Notes: generated from the letters alone by a model not told the origin. Shown: positions 20,698-30,047, counted from the first letter of the stretch. The stretch is DNA of 62,957 bases from Sporosarcina sp. (GCA_029257435.1 JARIBI010000154.1:1-62957); one strand, 5' to 3'. Numbers and translations are program-made.

Positions 20698-22686
20698 TTA
20701 AATCAATTTGTATTTTTCCAATTTGTAGTACAAAGATCGGAGTGAAATGCCAAGCCGATCCGCAGTCAAAACTTTTTGACCGTTATTCTCTCTCAACGAA
20801 GTTTCGAGTAATAACTTTTCATGATCTTCCATAAGGGAAGCGAGTGTGCGCTTGTCAGGGAGTGCAGAATCTGGCTGCTGGACACTGCGAGAGGAAAGTG
20901 CCCGTACGATATCCTCTTCATTAAGCTTTACAGAGCCTGATTCGGTTAAAATCATCGCTCTGCTTAGCACATTTTCCAGTTCTCTTACATTCCCTGGCCA
21001 CTCATAAGATTGAAGCCGCAGCATAGCTTCAGGCGTCACTTGTTGAATGGCCATACCGAACTCCTGGTTCAGCATCGCAAGAAGTGCCTCTGTCAATATT
21101 CCAATATCATCTGTCCTCATCCGCAATGGAGGAATCCTTATGGACATTCGGGTTAGTTGATAATACAACTCTTCGCAAAGAACTCCTTCATGCACAGCCC
21201 GCTCCAGATTTGCTGCAGAAGAAGTAATAATTCTAACAGACAATTGTAGAGGTTTCCCCGCTGCTGTTATACTTCCCGAACCTATGTATTCTAGAAGTTT
21301 TTTCTGTACATCTGGTTTTAATTCTGTAATCTCGTCTAAAAATAGCGTTCCAGATCTTTTTTCATGTTGGATTTCAGTATGCTTTATTGCTACTTCGATT
21401 GCGTCTACATCTAATGATGAACATGAAACCCGAATGAATTCGCTTTCTTTCCTCTTGCTTCCTGTATGAATGGCATGAGCGAAAAGTTCTTTCCCGCTTC
21501 CAGGTTCACCGCGAAGCATGACAGGAATTTCAGAACCTGCTGCAATTTTAGCCTGGCTGACGGCAATCAAAAGGTCTTCATTGTTCCCGATAATGTCATC
21601 AAACGTATAGGTTGATTCCAATTCGCGGATCATAGCTTTTGCATGATCGAGCTGTTTCATAAGACTTCGCATTTCTGTAATGTCATGAATGACGCCCACG
21701 CTGCCCTTTACTTCCTGGTCAACAATGATCGGAGCAACATTTACAATGACATCCCTATTGTTTTCACCAAGCTGCATATTGACACCACGGACAGGACGCT
21801 TTGTTTGCAGAACCCTCATGTGAATACTTTCACCCGAACTGATATCAACAGTTGCAGGCTGACCAATCACTTCTTTGTCCGTTAACCCTGTTAGACGAGT
21901 GTAGGCCGGATTGACCAAAATTCCCAAGCCCTCAGAATCCACAACCGAAATCGCATCATCGCTCGAATGGATGATGGCTTCAAGCATAGTCTTTACACGT
22001 TTCAAGTCAGTAATCTCTTCTGCAGTACGTATGACACCGGTTATATCTTTAAAAACAGCAAACGCCCCGGTGATTGTGCCGTCCGGCATAACGAGGGGAT
22101 ATCTGGAACTTAAAATGTCCAACCCGTTCGTTAGTTGAAGTTCAACATTTGAGTCAATGTGCCCTTTTTTCAGAACATCAGGTAAACCCGATTCAGGTAT
22201 AACAGATAAAATCGGTTTACCAAGTACTTCATCAGATGAAAAACCAAGCATTTTGGAAGCGCTGTCATTAAAAAGATTAATGATACCCATTCCGTCAATT
22301 CCTATCATACCTTCATCAACTGAGTTAAAAATCGATTTATATATCAAGATGTCTGATTGCAATGATTGCAGTTCTGTTCCCTGGCAGGTCAATAATTTGA
22401 CTAAGAATTGACTACTAGATTTAGAGAGAACCGTTATCTGTGGATATTTCGGATTATAAGTGAATGGGAAGTCCCCTGAAAAGTCTAGAACGAGCTGCAC
22501 ATTACCTGAAAGAAAACTTTCTGGATCAGGTCCGTGAGGGATTCCATTCTGCCTTGCAAACTTACTGACACTATCGTTAGCGTTTCGGTCCACAATACCG
22601 ATAATCCGATAGTGTTCAAGTTGTTCAAGGTGATGTAAAACACAGAGGCTGTTTTGATCAGCATCAATAATTAGTAAGTTTTGCAA
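20698..22686 (-). CDS. bkdR: BkdR-type AAA+ transcription activator lacking GAFTGA
   Basis: This 662-residue protein has an N-terminal Rossmann-like domain (about 1-80), two PAS domains (about 110-220 and 235-345), an AAA+ domain (about 365-590) and a Fis-type helix-turn-helix (about 620-662). Walker A GEPGSGKE is at 393-400 and Walker B GTLFLDE is at 446-452. Between them, where family members carry an ELFGHEKGAFTGA-like loop, the sequence runs SCSSLDVDAIEVAIKHTEIQ and has no GAFTGA. That loop contacts sigma-54, so this regulator probably acts without it. It starts with TTG about 12 bases after AAAGGGGGA. Confidence 0.88.
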   Translation of the reverse strand: MQNLLIIDADQNSLCVLHHLEQLEHYRIIGIVDRNANDSVSKFARQNGIPHGPDPESFLSGNVQLVLDFSGDFPFTYNPKYPQITVLSKSSSQFLVKLLTCQGTELQSLQSDILIYKSIFNSVDEGMIGIDGMGIINLFNDSASKMLGFSSDEVLGKPILSVIPESGLPDVLKKGHIDSNVELQLTNGLDILSSRYPLVMPDGTITGAFAVFKDITGVIRTAEEITDLKRVKTMLEAIIHSSDDAISVVDSEGLGILVNPAYTRLTGLTDKEVIGQPATVDISSGESIHMRVLQTKRPVRGVNMQLGENNRDVIVNVAPIIVDQEVKGSVGVIHDITEMRSLMKQLDHAKAMIRELESTYTFDDIIGNNEDLLIAVSQAKIAAGSEIPVMLRGEPGSGKELFAHAIHTGSKRKESEFIRVSCSSLDVDAIEVAIKHTEIQHEKRSGTLFLDEITELKPDVQKKLLEYIGSGSITAAGKPLQLSVRIITSSAANLERAVHEGVLCEELYYQLTRMSIRIPPLRMRTDDIGILTEALLAMLNQEFGMAIQQVTPEAMLRLQSYEWPGNVRELENVLSRAMILTESGSVKLNEEDIVRALSSRSVQQPDSALPDKRTLASLMEDHEKLLLETSLRENNGQKVLTADRLGISLRSLYYKLEKYKLI

Positions 22687-22738
22687 AGATGTTCAATCCC
22701 CCTTTCACCTTTGTGCAATCTTTTGCATTTCCAAGTTA

Positions 22739-22767
22739 ATCATACAACATACTTCCCATCTTGACAA
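22739..22767 (-). promoter_or_regulatory. Sigma-A promoter of bkdR and the bkd operon
   Basis: On the minus strand TTGTCA (22767-22762) and TATGAT (22744-22739) are 17 bases apart. The -35 box overlaps that of the divergent DUF2627 promoter, so the two promoters should compete for polymerase. A TGTCGAA core, like a Spo0A box, lies just upstream at 22771-22777. Confidence 0.7.
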
Positions 22768-22788
22768 TCTTTCGACAGCGGGTAAAAT
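22761..22788 (+). promoter_or_regulatory. Sigma-A promoter of the DUF2627 gene
   Basis: TTGACA (22761-22766) and TAAAAT (22783-22788) are 16 bases apart, 24 bases before the ATG. A Spo0A-box-like TTCGACA at 22771-22777 falls in the spacer and could allow repression by Spo0A. Confidence 0.7.
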
Positions 22789-22811
22789 TAAAAAGGATTG
22801 GAGGAGTTCGT

Positions 22812-23042
22812 ATGGCTCGTTTAGCAGCGTTCATAGTGCTCGTTATACCAGGTATTGCTGCAGCTCTGGGTATAAAACTGATGCGTGATGCATTGTTCGG
22901 TATTCTATTTAGCCCTTTCCCATACATATGGATGCAATTTGTTGCAGGGTTTCTTCTACTTGCAGTGAGCATCGGTTTTTTCGCTGGATTTTTGTTTCGA
23001 CGGGATCAGCGAACAGGCAGAATACAAAAGAAGAAGAAATAA
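22812..23042 (+). CDS. DUF2627 membrane protein (YqzF-like)
   Basis: This 76-residue protein has two predicted membrane helices (LAAFIVLVIPGIAAALGIKL and FVAGFLLLAVSIGFFAGFL) and a basic, Lys-rich tail. It occurs divergent to bkdR in Bacillales, which is the main basis of the assignment; its function is unknown. The ATG has GGAGG before it and its own promoter and terminator. Confidence 0.85.
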   Translation: MARLAAFIVLVIPGIAAALGIKLMRDALFGILFSPFPYIWMQFVAGFLLLAVSIGFFAGFLFRRDQRTGRIQKKKK

Positions 23043-23044
23043 AA

Positions 23045-23086
23045 AGCAGGAGACTTGGCAAACACACCAGGTCTTCTGCTTTTTTG
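23045..23086 (+). terminator. Bidirectional terminator
   Basis: The arms AGCAGGAGACTTGG and CCAGGTCTTCTGCT (one mismatch) are followed by TTTTTT on the plus strand and TTTTT on the minus strand. It serves the DUF2627 gene and the opposing GDPD gene. Confidence 0.85.
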
Positions 23087-23120
23087 AATTTATTAATGCT
23101 TAAACTGCAGTTTATTATCG

Positions 23121-23849
23121 TTAATTGATAAATCTTGCTGGGTAATCAGTAATCCATCCATGTATGAACTCAGGCGGGTTTTTGACGAACGGTTCGTCTC
23201 CTTCCACCCCATAGACCCGGATTGTTTTATCTGTATCTTTCCATTGACTTAGATATGGCTCTTTCATCATTCTTTTATGAAAGTGAAATGCGTCCGCAGC
23301 TGGATAATCCGAGAGCTGGCGATCTGTTAGCATAGACTTTTTCAAAAGCAAGCCTGCTTCCATAGCAGGATTCAATTCCTTAACTTTCTTGATTAACTCA
23401 TAATCAAATGAGGAAACGTATACTTTGTCAAGCACAGAAACTTGATCAAGCAAGCTCGCCAATGACTCCGGATTCGTAGAGATTGTCTCTTTAAGCTCAA
23501 TATTCAACCCTATTGATTCCATCTCTGCAAATGTAATAACGGATGACAGGGTCGGGATAGAATGGCCTTTTACACCTCTAAGAAAACGTTTTCCAATACG
23601 GATTTGCTCGATCTCAGCTGCATCCATTTCTGAAATATTTTTCCGGACTCCAGACAATCGGGAAAGTTCAGAGTCATGTATAACAAAAAAGATTCCATCT
23701 TTAGACAATTGAACATCCAATTCAATACCGTCTGCTTGGTCTTCTACAGCACCGTAGAAGGCTTTCATCGTATTTTCAAAGTATTTTCCGGATGAGCCTC
23801 TATGTGCATATATTTCCCTGCGTTGATTAACTTTGTTCACTACAGACAT
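23121..23849 (-). CDS. Glycerophosphodiester phosphodiesterase
   Basis: This 242-residue GDPD-family TIM barrel hydrolyses glycerophosphodiesters to glycerol-3-phosphate and an alcohol. The catalytic His and metal ligands are in YAHRGSSGKYFENT and DGIELDVQLSKDG, with the second His in FVIHDSELSR. No signal peptide is seen, so it is cytoplasmic. B. subtilis yqiK occupies a similar place. Confidence 0.92.
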   Translation of the reverse strand: MSVVNKVNQRREIYAHRGSSGKYFENTMKAFYGAVEDQADGIELDVQLSKDGIFFVIHDSELSRLSGVRKNISEMDAAEIEQIRIGKRFLRGVKGHSIPTLSSVITFAEMESIGLNIELKETISTNPESLASLLDQVSVLDKVYVSSFDYELIKKVKELNPAMEAGLLLKKSMLTDRQLSDYPAADAFHFHKRMMKEPYLSQWKDTDKTIRVYGVEGDEPFVKNPPEFIHGWITDYPARFIN

Positions 23850-23878
23850 TCAGCAGCCTCCTGGACATGTGATTTTCC

Positions 23879-25441
23879 TTAAATATTCAATACCCCATCA
23901 ATCATCTCAAAAACACCTTTAGTAGAAGAATTAATAGTAGAAGTTTTTGAACCAATTTGAATACAAACACCCGGATTCGCTACATGTGTAATTTCAATTT
24001 GTGGTGGAACTGCAGTTTTCATTGTTCGCAAATTGGCTTGAATTGCCTGGTCAAGTACAAATACTTCTTCGCGGCTTGTTTTAAGGGTATCTTGTATTTT
24101 ATCGTATGCTTCCCTTTGGGCTCCTACTAATGAAGTCACAACTTTTTGTAATGGCTCAACATGATTTTCTAATTGAGTAATCTGTTTTTGCAGGTTTTTA
24201 ATAGATTGTGCCATTTTCTGAACATCGATATGAAGTGCTTCCTTATCAATACCTTTTGCGCACAGCTCTGTTACCCGTTCATGACGATTACCTGCAACAG
24301 CACATTCTATCCGGTATTTCCCCTCAATATTCCCGCCAATAATTCGCCCTTTGTGCCGGTCAACATAAACAAAGTCAGCAATTACCTGGGACCCCAGCAA
24401 ATACGATCCAACCTGAACTGTGTGAGCAAAAAGACTGCACTCGTTAGCGTGTTTAATGAATATGCTTCCTTTCGCTTCAATGACAGTTGTACCGCCCCCA
24501 AAGACGCCGCCTTTAATGTATACATCCGCTTGTTCAGATCTTACCTCTTTTGCATTGGTCACCCCTTCTTTAGCACCTACAGAAATATCGCCAGTAGCAT
24601 TTACACTGTATCCTGCAAGAACTGTTCCTGAGATGACAACTGTCCCGTCAAATGTTATTGAACCGGTTTCAGGTCCCACATCTCCGTTTATAACAAGCTG
24701 CGGACCGATACCTACAACTCCGTTTTCAAATTCCAACACACCGCCATGTATCGCTCTAAGGACAATCTTCCCGTCTTCTTCTACTTCCTCAACAGACTTC
24801 CTATCGTAATAAAGCTTATTGTCCAATCCTTTTTTACTTAGTACTTCATTTCCAAAGATGTCAAATCCATTTACACCTTCTTGAGGTGGAATTTTCTCAC
24901 CTAACCAGTCTCCTTTTTTAATAGGAGTTACAAAATTCATTTCATAATAGTCTGCGGACCCGTCTTCTCTAATCACAGGGCGTCTTTCTGGTACTTCTAT
25001 GTATGTAATAACCGCATCGTCACCTTTTACGGGCGCTTTACCTTCAGCTACAACGATCGATTGTTTCGTCTTTATTGCGTTCCAATTAATATCACACTGC
25101 CCCGGCCGAATTCCCTTATTTTTTAATGCTTCTGCAATTAGCATAGGCAGTTCTTGCCTTTGTTCTTCAATCTCCTCCGCAGTTAAATAAATCTCTGCTT
25201 CGGCTTTCATTTTATCAAAAGAAATGCTTATCTCAATTTCAGGTGCGTAACTAGCGATTTCTTCCTCGTTTCCTTCCGTTGAAAGAGCCCGGCGCAATTC
25301 AGGAAAGGATGTAATTTTCAATCTAGGTAATTCTTGTGTGATTTTATCAAAAGACTTAATTGGAAATCCACTCTTTTTAGTATGCATTAAAATTATATCT
25401 TCACTTCTGGTAAGTGTGATGTAATCGTTTTCAAATAACAT
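23879..25441 (-). CDS. FapA (DUF342) family protein
   Basis: This 520-residue protein has an N-terminal region, a central DUF342 beta-helix-like domain (VINGDVGPETGSITFDGTVVI) with regular glycine spacing, and a coiled coil (about 395-460) ending in a small beta domain. FapA-like proteins are widespread in Firmicutes and have been linked to flagellar assembly, but the role here is unproven. ATG at 25441-25439 is favoured over GTG at 25450 because AGAGGTG is then correctly spaced. Confidence 0.8.
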   Translation of the reverse strand: MLFENDYITLTRSEDIILMHTKKSGFPIKSFDKITQELPRLKITSFPELRRALSTEGNEEEIASYAPEIEISISFDKMKAEAEIYLTAEEIEEQRQELPMLIAEALKNKGIRPGQCDINWNAIKTKQSIVVAEGKAPVKGDDAVITYIEVPERRPVIREDGSADYYEMNFVTPIKKGDWLGEKIPPQEGVNGFDIFGNEVLSKKGLDNKLYYDRKSVEEVEEDGKIVLRAIHGGVLEFENGVVGIGPQLVINGDVGPETGSITFDGTVVISGTVLAGYSVNATGDISVGAKEGVTNAKEVRSEQADVYIKGGVFGGGTTVIEAKGSIFIKHANECSLFAHTVQVGSYLLGSQVIADFVYVDRHKGRIIGGNIEGKYRIECAVAGNRHERVTELCAKGIDKEALHIDVQKMAQSIKNLQKQITQLENHVEPLQKVVTSLVGAQREAYDKIQDTLKTSREEVFVLDQAIQANLRTMKTAVPPQIEITHVANPGVCIQIGSKTSTINSSTKGVFEMIDGVLNI

Positions 25442-25464
25442 GCCCTTCACCTCTCCTTAAACCC

Positions 25465-25491
25465 ATTATAAGTCTTTGACATATATAAGAA
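25465..25491 (-). promoter_or_regulatory. Possible promoter of the fapA-like gene
   Basis: A perfect TATAAT lies at 25470-25465 on the minus strand, but the -35 region is poor. The rest of the 316-base gap before spo0A (25471-25681) is AT-rich. It contains a short dyad GTCTAtacTTAGAC near 25504-25517 and no reading frame. Confidence 0.35.
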
Positions 25492-25681
25492 ATAGGAATT
25501 TCGTCTATACTTAGACACATCGATTTCAGGAAGACCTTAGCATTTGCATCTTTTCACTCAGTTTGTTGTGATCCACTTACTTGAAAAATAAGGAATTTGG
25601 GATGAACACTAAAACATTTTTTTAAGATAGGTAAAATTGCTATCAAATGCTTCAAAATAATACCAGGGTTTATAGACACAC

Positions 25682-25713
25682 AAAAAAAGCAGGGACTAAT
25701 TCTCCTGCTTTTT
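25682..25713 (-). terminator. Terminator of spo0A
   Basis: AAGCAGG and CCTGCTT pair around a ten-base loop and are followed by TTTTTTT on the minus strand. Confidence 0.82.
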
Positions 25714-25757
25714 AATAGTTGCGTCTAGTATTTGTTGATCGTATTCCTAACCAACAT

Positions 25758-26555
25758 TTAGCTGGCCATATGTTCCAAACGGATCTTATCAGCAATCATT
25801 GCGATGAATTCACTATTTGTCGGTTTGCTTTTTAAATGATGAACGGTATAGCCAAACGTTTTCGAAATAACTTCGTAATTTCCCCGATTCCATGCCACTT
25901 CAATCGCATGACGAATAGCACGTTCAACACGGGATGGCGTTGTCTTGTACTTTTCTGCAATTTCCGGATACAAAATTTTCGTTACCGCACCAAGCAGATC
26001 ATTATCATTATAGACCATTTGAATGGCTTCCCTTAGATATGAATAGCCTTTAATATGAGCGGGAACACCAATTTCTTTTATAGTCGTTGTAATCGCGGTA
26101 TCCAGCACTTTTAGCGAAACGCCTTCTTCTGCTTTTACAGGTTGTTGTGAATGTTGTTGCTGCGCACGTGAAGGTTTCTGTACACTCGCGGCTTGGAAAA
26201 CTTGGTTAACAAGCTGTTCAAACTCAAACGGCTTCAACATAAAGTATGACGCACCTAGTCCAGCGGCCTGTGTCATCACATCTTCTTGTCCAAAGGCAGT
26301 GAGCATAATGATTTTCAAATCTGCAGTCTCATCATTATTACGGATTTGCTCCAATACGGCAATCCCGTCCAAGTATGGCATAATAATATCAAGTAGTAAC
26401 ACATCAGGAACAGCTTGTTCTAAATTCGTTAAGCACTGTTTTCCATTTTGAGCGGTCCAAAGTACGTCTATTTCAGGATGCTTCTCAAAATAAGCGGTCA
26501 TTGTTTTCACAAGCTCTTTGTTATCATCAGCAATTGCAATTTTAATTTTACCCAT
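25758..26555 (-). CDS. spo0A: Sporulation response regulator Spo0A
   Basis: This 265-residue master regulator of sporulation has a receiver domain with Asp10, Asp11 and the phospho-acceptor Asp56 ([10 protein letters not shown]). A Gln-rich linker and the DNA-binding domain ([21 protein letters not shown]) follow. The ATG at 26553-26555 has AGGGGG at correct spacing; an upstream extension of 15 codons is rejected. It follows spoIVB, as in all Bacillales. Confidence 0.97.
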   Translation of the reverse strand: MGKIKIAIADDNKELVKTMTAYFEKHPEIDVLWTAQNGKQCLTNLEQAVPDVLLLDIIMPYLDGIAVLEQIRNNDETADLKIIMLTAFGQEDVMTQAAGLGASYFMLKPFEFEQLVNQVFQAASVQKPSRAQQQHSQQPVKAEEGVSLKVLDTAITTTIKEIGVPAHIKGYSYLREAIQMVYNDNDLLGAVTKILYPEIAEKYKTTPSRVERAIRHAIEVAWNRGNYEVISKTFGYTVHHLKSKPTNSEFIAMIADKIRLEHMAS

Positions 26556-26627
26556 TCTCAAATTCCCCCTTGATTGACACGCAGCCGTCTCTTGCTGCAA
26601 CTCCCTGTCGATTCCTTGCTTGATAAA

Positions 26628-26656
26628 ATTTTCGACAAAGGTTCTGAATTTCCTTT
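26628..26656 (-). promoter_or_regulatory. Sigma-H-like promoter of spo0A with overlapping 0A box
   Basis: On the minus strand AAAGGAAAT (26656-26648) and GTCGAAAAT (26636-26628) are 11 bases apart. They match the sigma-H consensus RNAGGAWWW and RNNGAATWW with one mismatch in the -10. A TTTGTCGAA Spo0A box (26639-26631) covers the -10, which suggests autoregulation like that at B. subtilis spo0A. Confidence 0.65.
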
Positions 26657-26699
26657 AATGAAAGTTAAAATGAATCCATTGGCGTACGGTTTCTCTTTA

Positions 26700-26709
26700 T
26701 TTCGACAGA
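26700..26709 (-). promoter_or_regulatory. Second Spo0A box upstream of spo0A
   Basis: TTCTGTCGAAA (minus strand) contains the core TGTCGAA about 60 bases upstream of the box in the sigma-H promoter. Activator or repressor use cannot be read from position alone. Confidence 0.55.
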
Positions 26710-26730
26710 ATCCTTTAATTTTTAACACAC

Positions 26731-26773
26731 AAAAAAAAGAAACAGCCAACTCAGATATCGAGTTGGCTGTTTC
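26731..26773 (-). terminator. Terminator of spoIVB
   Basis: GAAACAGCCAACTC and GAGTTGGCTGTTTC form a perfect 14-base-pair stem followed by eight T on the minus strand, immediately after the spoIVB stop codon. Confidence 0.92.
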
Positions 26774-26777
26774 ACAT

Positions 26778-27752
26778 TTACTTGGCACCTGCTTCTGTCA
26801 TTTTTCCAAGGAATAGACCGGCTCCTTTTTCAGGCTCATCCACAAACATATGAGTTACCGCACCGACAAATTTCCCTTTTTGAATTACAGGACTTCCACT
26901 CATCCCTTGTAAAATGCCTCCTGTTTTTTCCAGAAGGCGCTGATCCGTCAGTATAAATTGAAATGAATCATTCGACAGCTTTGATATTTCAATCTCAAAC
27001 GATTCAACTTCTGTCCCTTGAATCGTCGTTAAAATTTCTGCTTTTCCAATTGTTAACTCTGATGGTTGCATAACTACCAATGGTTCCGTCAAGACTTCCT
27101 TATAAGAAGTATTCCAATCGCCAAAGATTCCATAAACACTATTGGTCAAAATTGAACCGAGTGTTTTTTCCTGATCAATGATTGAAGAAATCTTATAACC
27201 TGGGTTTCCTGGGGAACTTTTTTTAATCTGTTCGATTTCAGACAAGTAAATGGAGCCACTATCGAAATCGGGTGCGCTGTTCAAAGAACTATCGATGATT
27301 TGATGTCCGAGCGCACCATATGTCCCATCATCGAGATCGACATATGTCAACGTCCCGGTACCTTCTGTTGTGTCCTTCAAGAAAGGTAAGGCTCTCTTAA
27401 ACGACAGCCCATCCGACTCAATCTTCACATCATTTGCTTCGCGATGGAGAACAAGTTTTATCACTGCCTCATCTTTCATCGCAGTCACTTGCTCTTGAAG
27501 GGCCTGCAGGGAATTCACAGATGTACCGTCTATACTAACTAACTGATCACCCGCTTTAAGTGAATTGTTTTTTTCGCTAAGCGGTACATCACTTGTGACA
27601 AAGACACCCGCTAGCTCCAGCTGAATCCCAATCGAATTCCCCATCGGGATTAATGAGCCGCTTTTAGCGAACGCGGCGATAGAACTGCCGGACATGACAA
27701 CAATCATCACTACAGACGCCATGAAAAATTTCAGCTGTCTACTCCATTCCAT
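26778..27752 (-). CDS. spoIVB: SpoIVB serine peptidase (S55)
   Basis: This forespore-secreted protease signals across the intermembrane space to activate SpoIVFB and sigma-K. Its 324 residues comprise an N-terminal membrane anchor (about 8-29), a PDZ domain (about 40-110) and the S55 domain. The catalytic His is in GALGHQI (His150) and the Ser in GMSGSP (285-287). It is about 100 residues shorter than the B. subtilis protein as I recall it, but the key motifs are intact. GGAGGTG precedes the ATG. Confidence 0.93.
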   Translation of the reverse strand: MEWSRQLKFFMASVVMIVVMSGSSIAAFAKSGSLIPMGNSIGIQLELAGVFVTSDVPLSEKNNSLKAGDQLVSIDGTSVNSLQALQEQVTAMKDEAVIKLVLHREANDVKIESDGLSFKRALPFLKDTTEGTGTLTYVDLDDGTYGALGHQIIDSSLNSAPDFDSGSIYLSEIEQIKKSSPGNPGYKISSIIDQEKTLGSILTNSVYGIFGDWNTSYKEVLTEPLVVMQPSELTIGKAEILTTIQGTEVESFEIEISKLSNDSFQFILTDQRLLEKTGGILQGMSGSPVIQKGKFVGAVTHMFVDEPEKGAGLFLGKMTEAGAK

Positions 27753-27839
27753 AAGTCACCTCCTTCTTTTTTAGATTACCTATAGAGTGTGCGTTCTGGA
27801 GGTTGTTATGAAAGGGTAAAACATGCAAAGGTGGAATTC

Positions 27840-27880
27840 AAAAAAAAAAAAAGAATATCGGAATAGAACATCCGATTTTC
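27840..27880 (-). terminator. Terminator of recN
   Basis: ATCGGA and TCCGAT pair and are followed by a run of twelve T on the minus strand. The mirror side is also T-rich, so it may work in both directions. Confidence 0.75.
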
Positions 27881-27885
27881 TTTTT

Positions 27886-29580
27886 TTAAAGTGTACTTTT
27901 ACGCGCCTCCGCAAGCTGTAACAATTCATCAGCATGACGCAATGTTAGCGGTGTTACTTCAGCGCCCGATAACATTCTTGATAATTCTCGTGTACGTTCT
28001 CCATCCAGCACATCTTGAATCGATGTTCGCGTACGTTCATCCGTTACCTCTTTATGGATAAGGTAATGATGGTCAGCCATTGCAGCAACTTGAGGAAGAT
28101 GGGAAATACATAAAACTTGTGAATTCATGGCGACCATTGCAATTTTTTCTGCAATCGCTTGCGCCACACGACCGCTAACACCTGTATCGACTTCGTCAAA
28201 GATAATTGATGTAATTCCCTGGTGTTTAGAAAAAATGGTTTTTAAAGCGAGCATAACCCGTGAAAGCTCACCGCCTGAAGCGACTTTAACTAAAGGTTTC
28301 ATCGGCTCACCGACATTGGTCGATATGTAAAATGCAACATCATCGAATCCATTATAATCGAATGCACCGGCATCTTTTCGGTCGATTTTCACTTGGAATT
28401 CTGCTTTTCCCATATGTAGTTGATGAAGTTGCTCCATAATGGCCTTTTCCAATATCGATGCTGATTCTTTGCGAATAGCAGAAAGCTCTTCTGCTTCTAT
28501 TTCTAAGTCAGCTCGTAAATGCTTTAATTTTTCTTGTTCTTTTTCAAGACGGTCATCCCGATTTATTAATTCATCGAGCCGATCTGCTATTTTATCCCGA
28601 TACAGTAAGATATCTTCAATGGAAGTACCATACTTCCGCTTAAGTATTGTAAATAAAGCTAAACGATCTTCTACAATTTCCAATCGATTCGGATCATACT
28701 CCATTTCATCGATCATGCCCTTAATGTCGTGTGCAACATCTTGCAGTGAATAAAAACTTTCCCCAGTGGTTTCTGCAAGTGTTTTCAAGTCACTGTCCAC
28801 TGACGCAGCATCTTCAAGATCACTCATCGCTGTTCCTAGGTAATCAAGTGCATGTGAATCGCCTTGTATCGCTTCATACGCATTATTTAACCGGTCAAAA
28901 AGTCGATGATAATGCTGAAGTTTCATTCGTTCCGATTCAAGTTTCTCCTCTTCACCGATTTGAAGGGCTGCTTCATCAATTTCGCTTAATTGAAACGTAT
29001 ATAAATCGATACGTTGAGCTATTTGCTGCTCATTTTCTGAGGCGAGACTTAGCTTTTTGTGCAATTTAACATAATCCTCGTACAGATCAGTATAGCTCTT
29101 CATAGCCATTTTAAAGGGCAACCCGGCAAACGAATCCAGCAAATGGATATGACTCTTCTGATGCATTAATTCCTGGTTCTCATGCTGACCATGAATATCA
29201 ATCAATTGGCTTCCCAGTTCACGAAGTATGGCAATCGTAACCAATTTCCCATTTACGCGGCACGTCGTTTTACCATTTAGATTTAATTCCCTCCGCAAAA
29301 TGATGGTTCCTTCTTCCGACTCTATACCGAACTCCTCCATTTTCCAAAAAACAGGATGATTGAGGTCAACAATTGTAAACATTGCTTCAAGCTCAGCCTT
29401 TTTAGTTCCATGGCGAATGAATTCGACAGAACCTCTTCCCCCCGCTACAAGCTGTACCGCGTCAATAATAATGGACTTTCCTGCTCCCGTTTCTCCTGTC
29501 AGAACGGTAAGTCCCTCTTCAAATGAAACATCAAGGTCCTCAATAATTGCGAAATTCTTAATGGATAATTCACTTAACAA
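27886..29580 (-). CDS. recN: DNA repair protein RecN
   Basis: This SMC-like ATPase of 564 residues acts early in double-strand-break repair. Walker A is GETGAGKS near residue 30, a central coiled coil follows, and the C-terminal part has the signature LKVASGGELSRVMLALK-like segment (VASGGELSRVML) and Walker B SIIFDEVDTG. It begins with TTG behind AAGGGGGAG. It lies between argR and spoIVB, the conserved order. Confidence 0.95.
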   Translation of the reverse strand: MLSELSIKNFAIIEDLDVSFEEGLTVLTGETGAGKSIIIDAVQLVAGGRGSVEFIRHGTKKAELEAMFTIVDLNHPVFWKMEEFGIESEEGTIILRRELNLNGKTTCRVNGKLVTIAILRELGSQLIDIHGQHENQELMHQKSHIHLLDSFAGLPFKMAMKSYTDLYEDYVKLHKKLSLASENEQQIAQRIDLYTFQLSEIDEAALQIGEEEKLESERMKLQHYHRLFDRLNNAYEAIQGDSHALDYLGTAMSDLEDAASVDSDLKTLAETTGESFYSLQDVAHDIKGMIDEMEYDPNRLEIVEDRLALFTILKRKYGTSIEDILLYRDKIADRLDELINRDDRLEKEQEKLKHLRADLEIEAEELSAIRKESASILEKAIMEQLHQLHMGKAEFQVKIDRKDAGAFDYNGFDDVAFYISTNVGEPMKPLVKVASGGELSRVMLALKTIFSKHQGITSIIFDEVDTGVSGRVAQAIAEKIAMVAMNSQVLCISHLPQVAAMADHHYLIHKEVTDERTRTSIQDVLDGERTRELSRMLSGAEVTPLTLRHADELLQLAEARKSTL

Positions 29581-29597
29581 GGGATTCTCCCCCTTCC

Positions 29598-30047
29598 TTA
29601 AAGCATGGCAAGCAAGCGATCGCGAACTGAACCTGCACCTGCTTCATCACGACAAATAATCATGCACGTATCATCCCCGCAGATTGTGCCAAGCATTTCA
29701 ACCCATTCTAAATGATCAATCAGCGATCCGACTGCATGTGCATTTCCTGGCAGCGTTTTCAATATAAGAAAATGACTTGCTCCATCAATACTTATGAAAG
29801 CATCCGTCAACATCCGGTGCAGTTTATCCTCAATATTGAATTGCGGATTTGCAGGTAAACTATATTTGTAACGGCCGTCAGGCATCGGTGTTTTGAATAA
29901 ATGCAGTTCTTTAATATCCCGGGACACGGTTGCTTGCGTCACATCTACACCTGAGCTTTTCAACGTATCTACAAGCTGATCTTGTGTTTCAATCGCTTGA
30001 GATGTAATAATTTCCCGGATGCGCAGATGTCGCTGCCCTTTGTTCAT
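29598..30047 (-). CDS. argR: Arginine repressor ArgR/AhrC
   Basis: This 149-residue hexameric regulator of arginine biosynthesis and catabolism has an N-terminal winged helix ([15 protein letters not shown]) and a C-terminal arginine-binding domain with [15 protein letters not shown]. The ATG at 30045-30047 is preceded by AGGAGTG. It is 17 bases from recN and probably co-transcribed with it. Confidence 0.95.
   Translation of the reverse strand: MNKGQRHLRIREIITSQAIETQDQLVDTLKSSGVDVTQATVSRDIKELHLFKTPMPDGRYKYSLPANPQFNIEDKLHRMLTDAFISIDGASHFLILKTLPGNAHAVGSLIDHLEWVEMLGTICGDDTCMIICRDEAGAGSVRDRLLAML

Noticed and set aside
12726..22686. A sigma-54 promoter inside the bkd operon
   Set aside because: No TGGCAC-N5-TTGC-like pair was found near the start of ptb or bkdR.
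22761..22811. Longer start for the DUF2627 protein
   Set aside because: The extension covers the -35/-10 boxes and the ribosome binding site of the shorter, family-like start.
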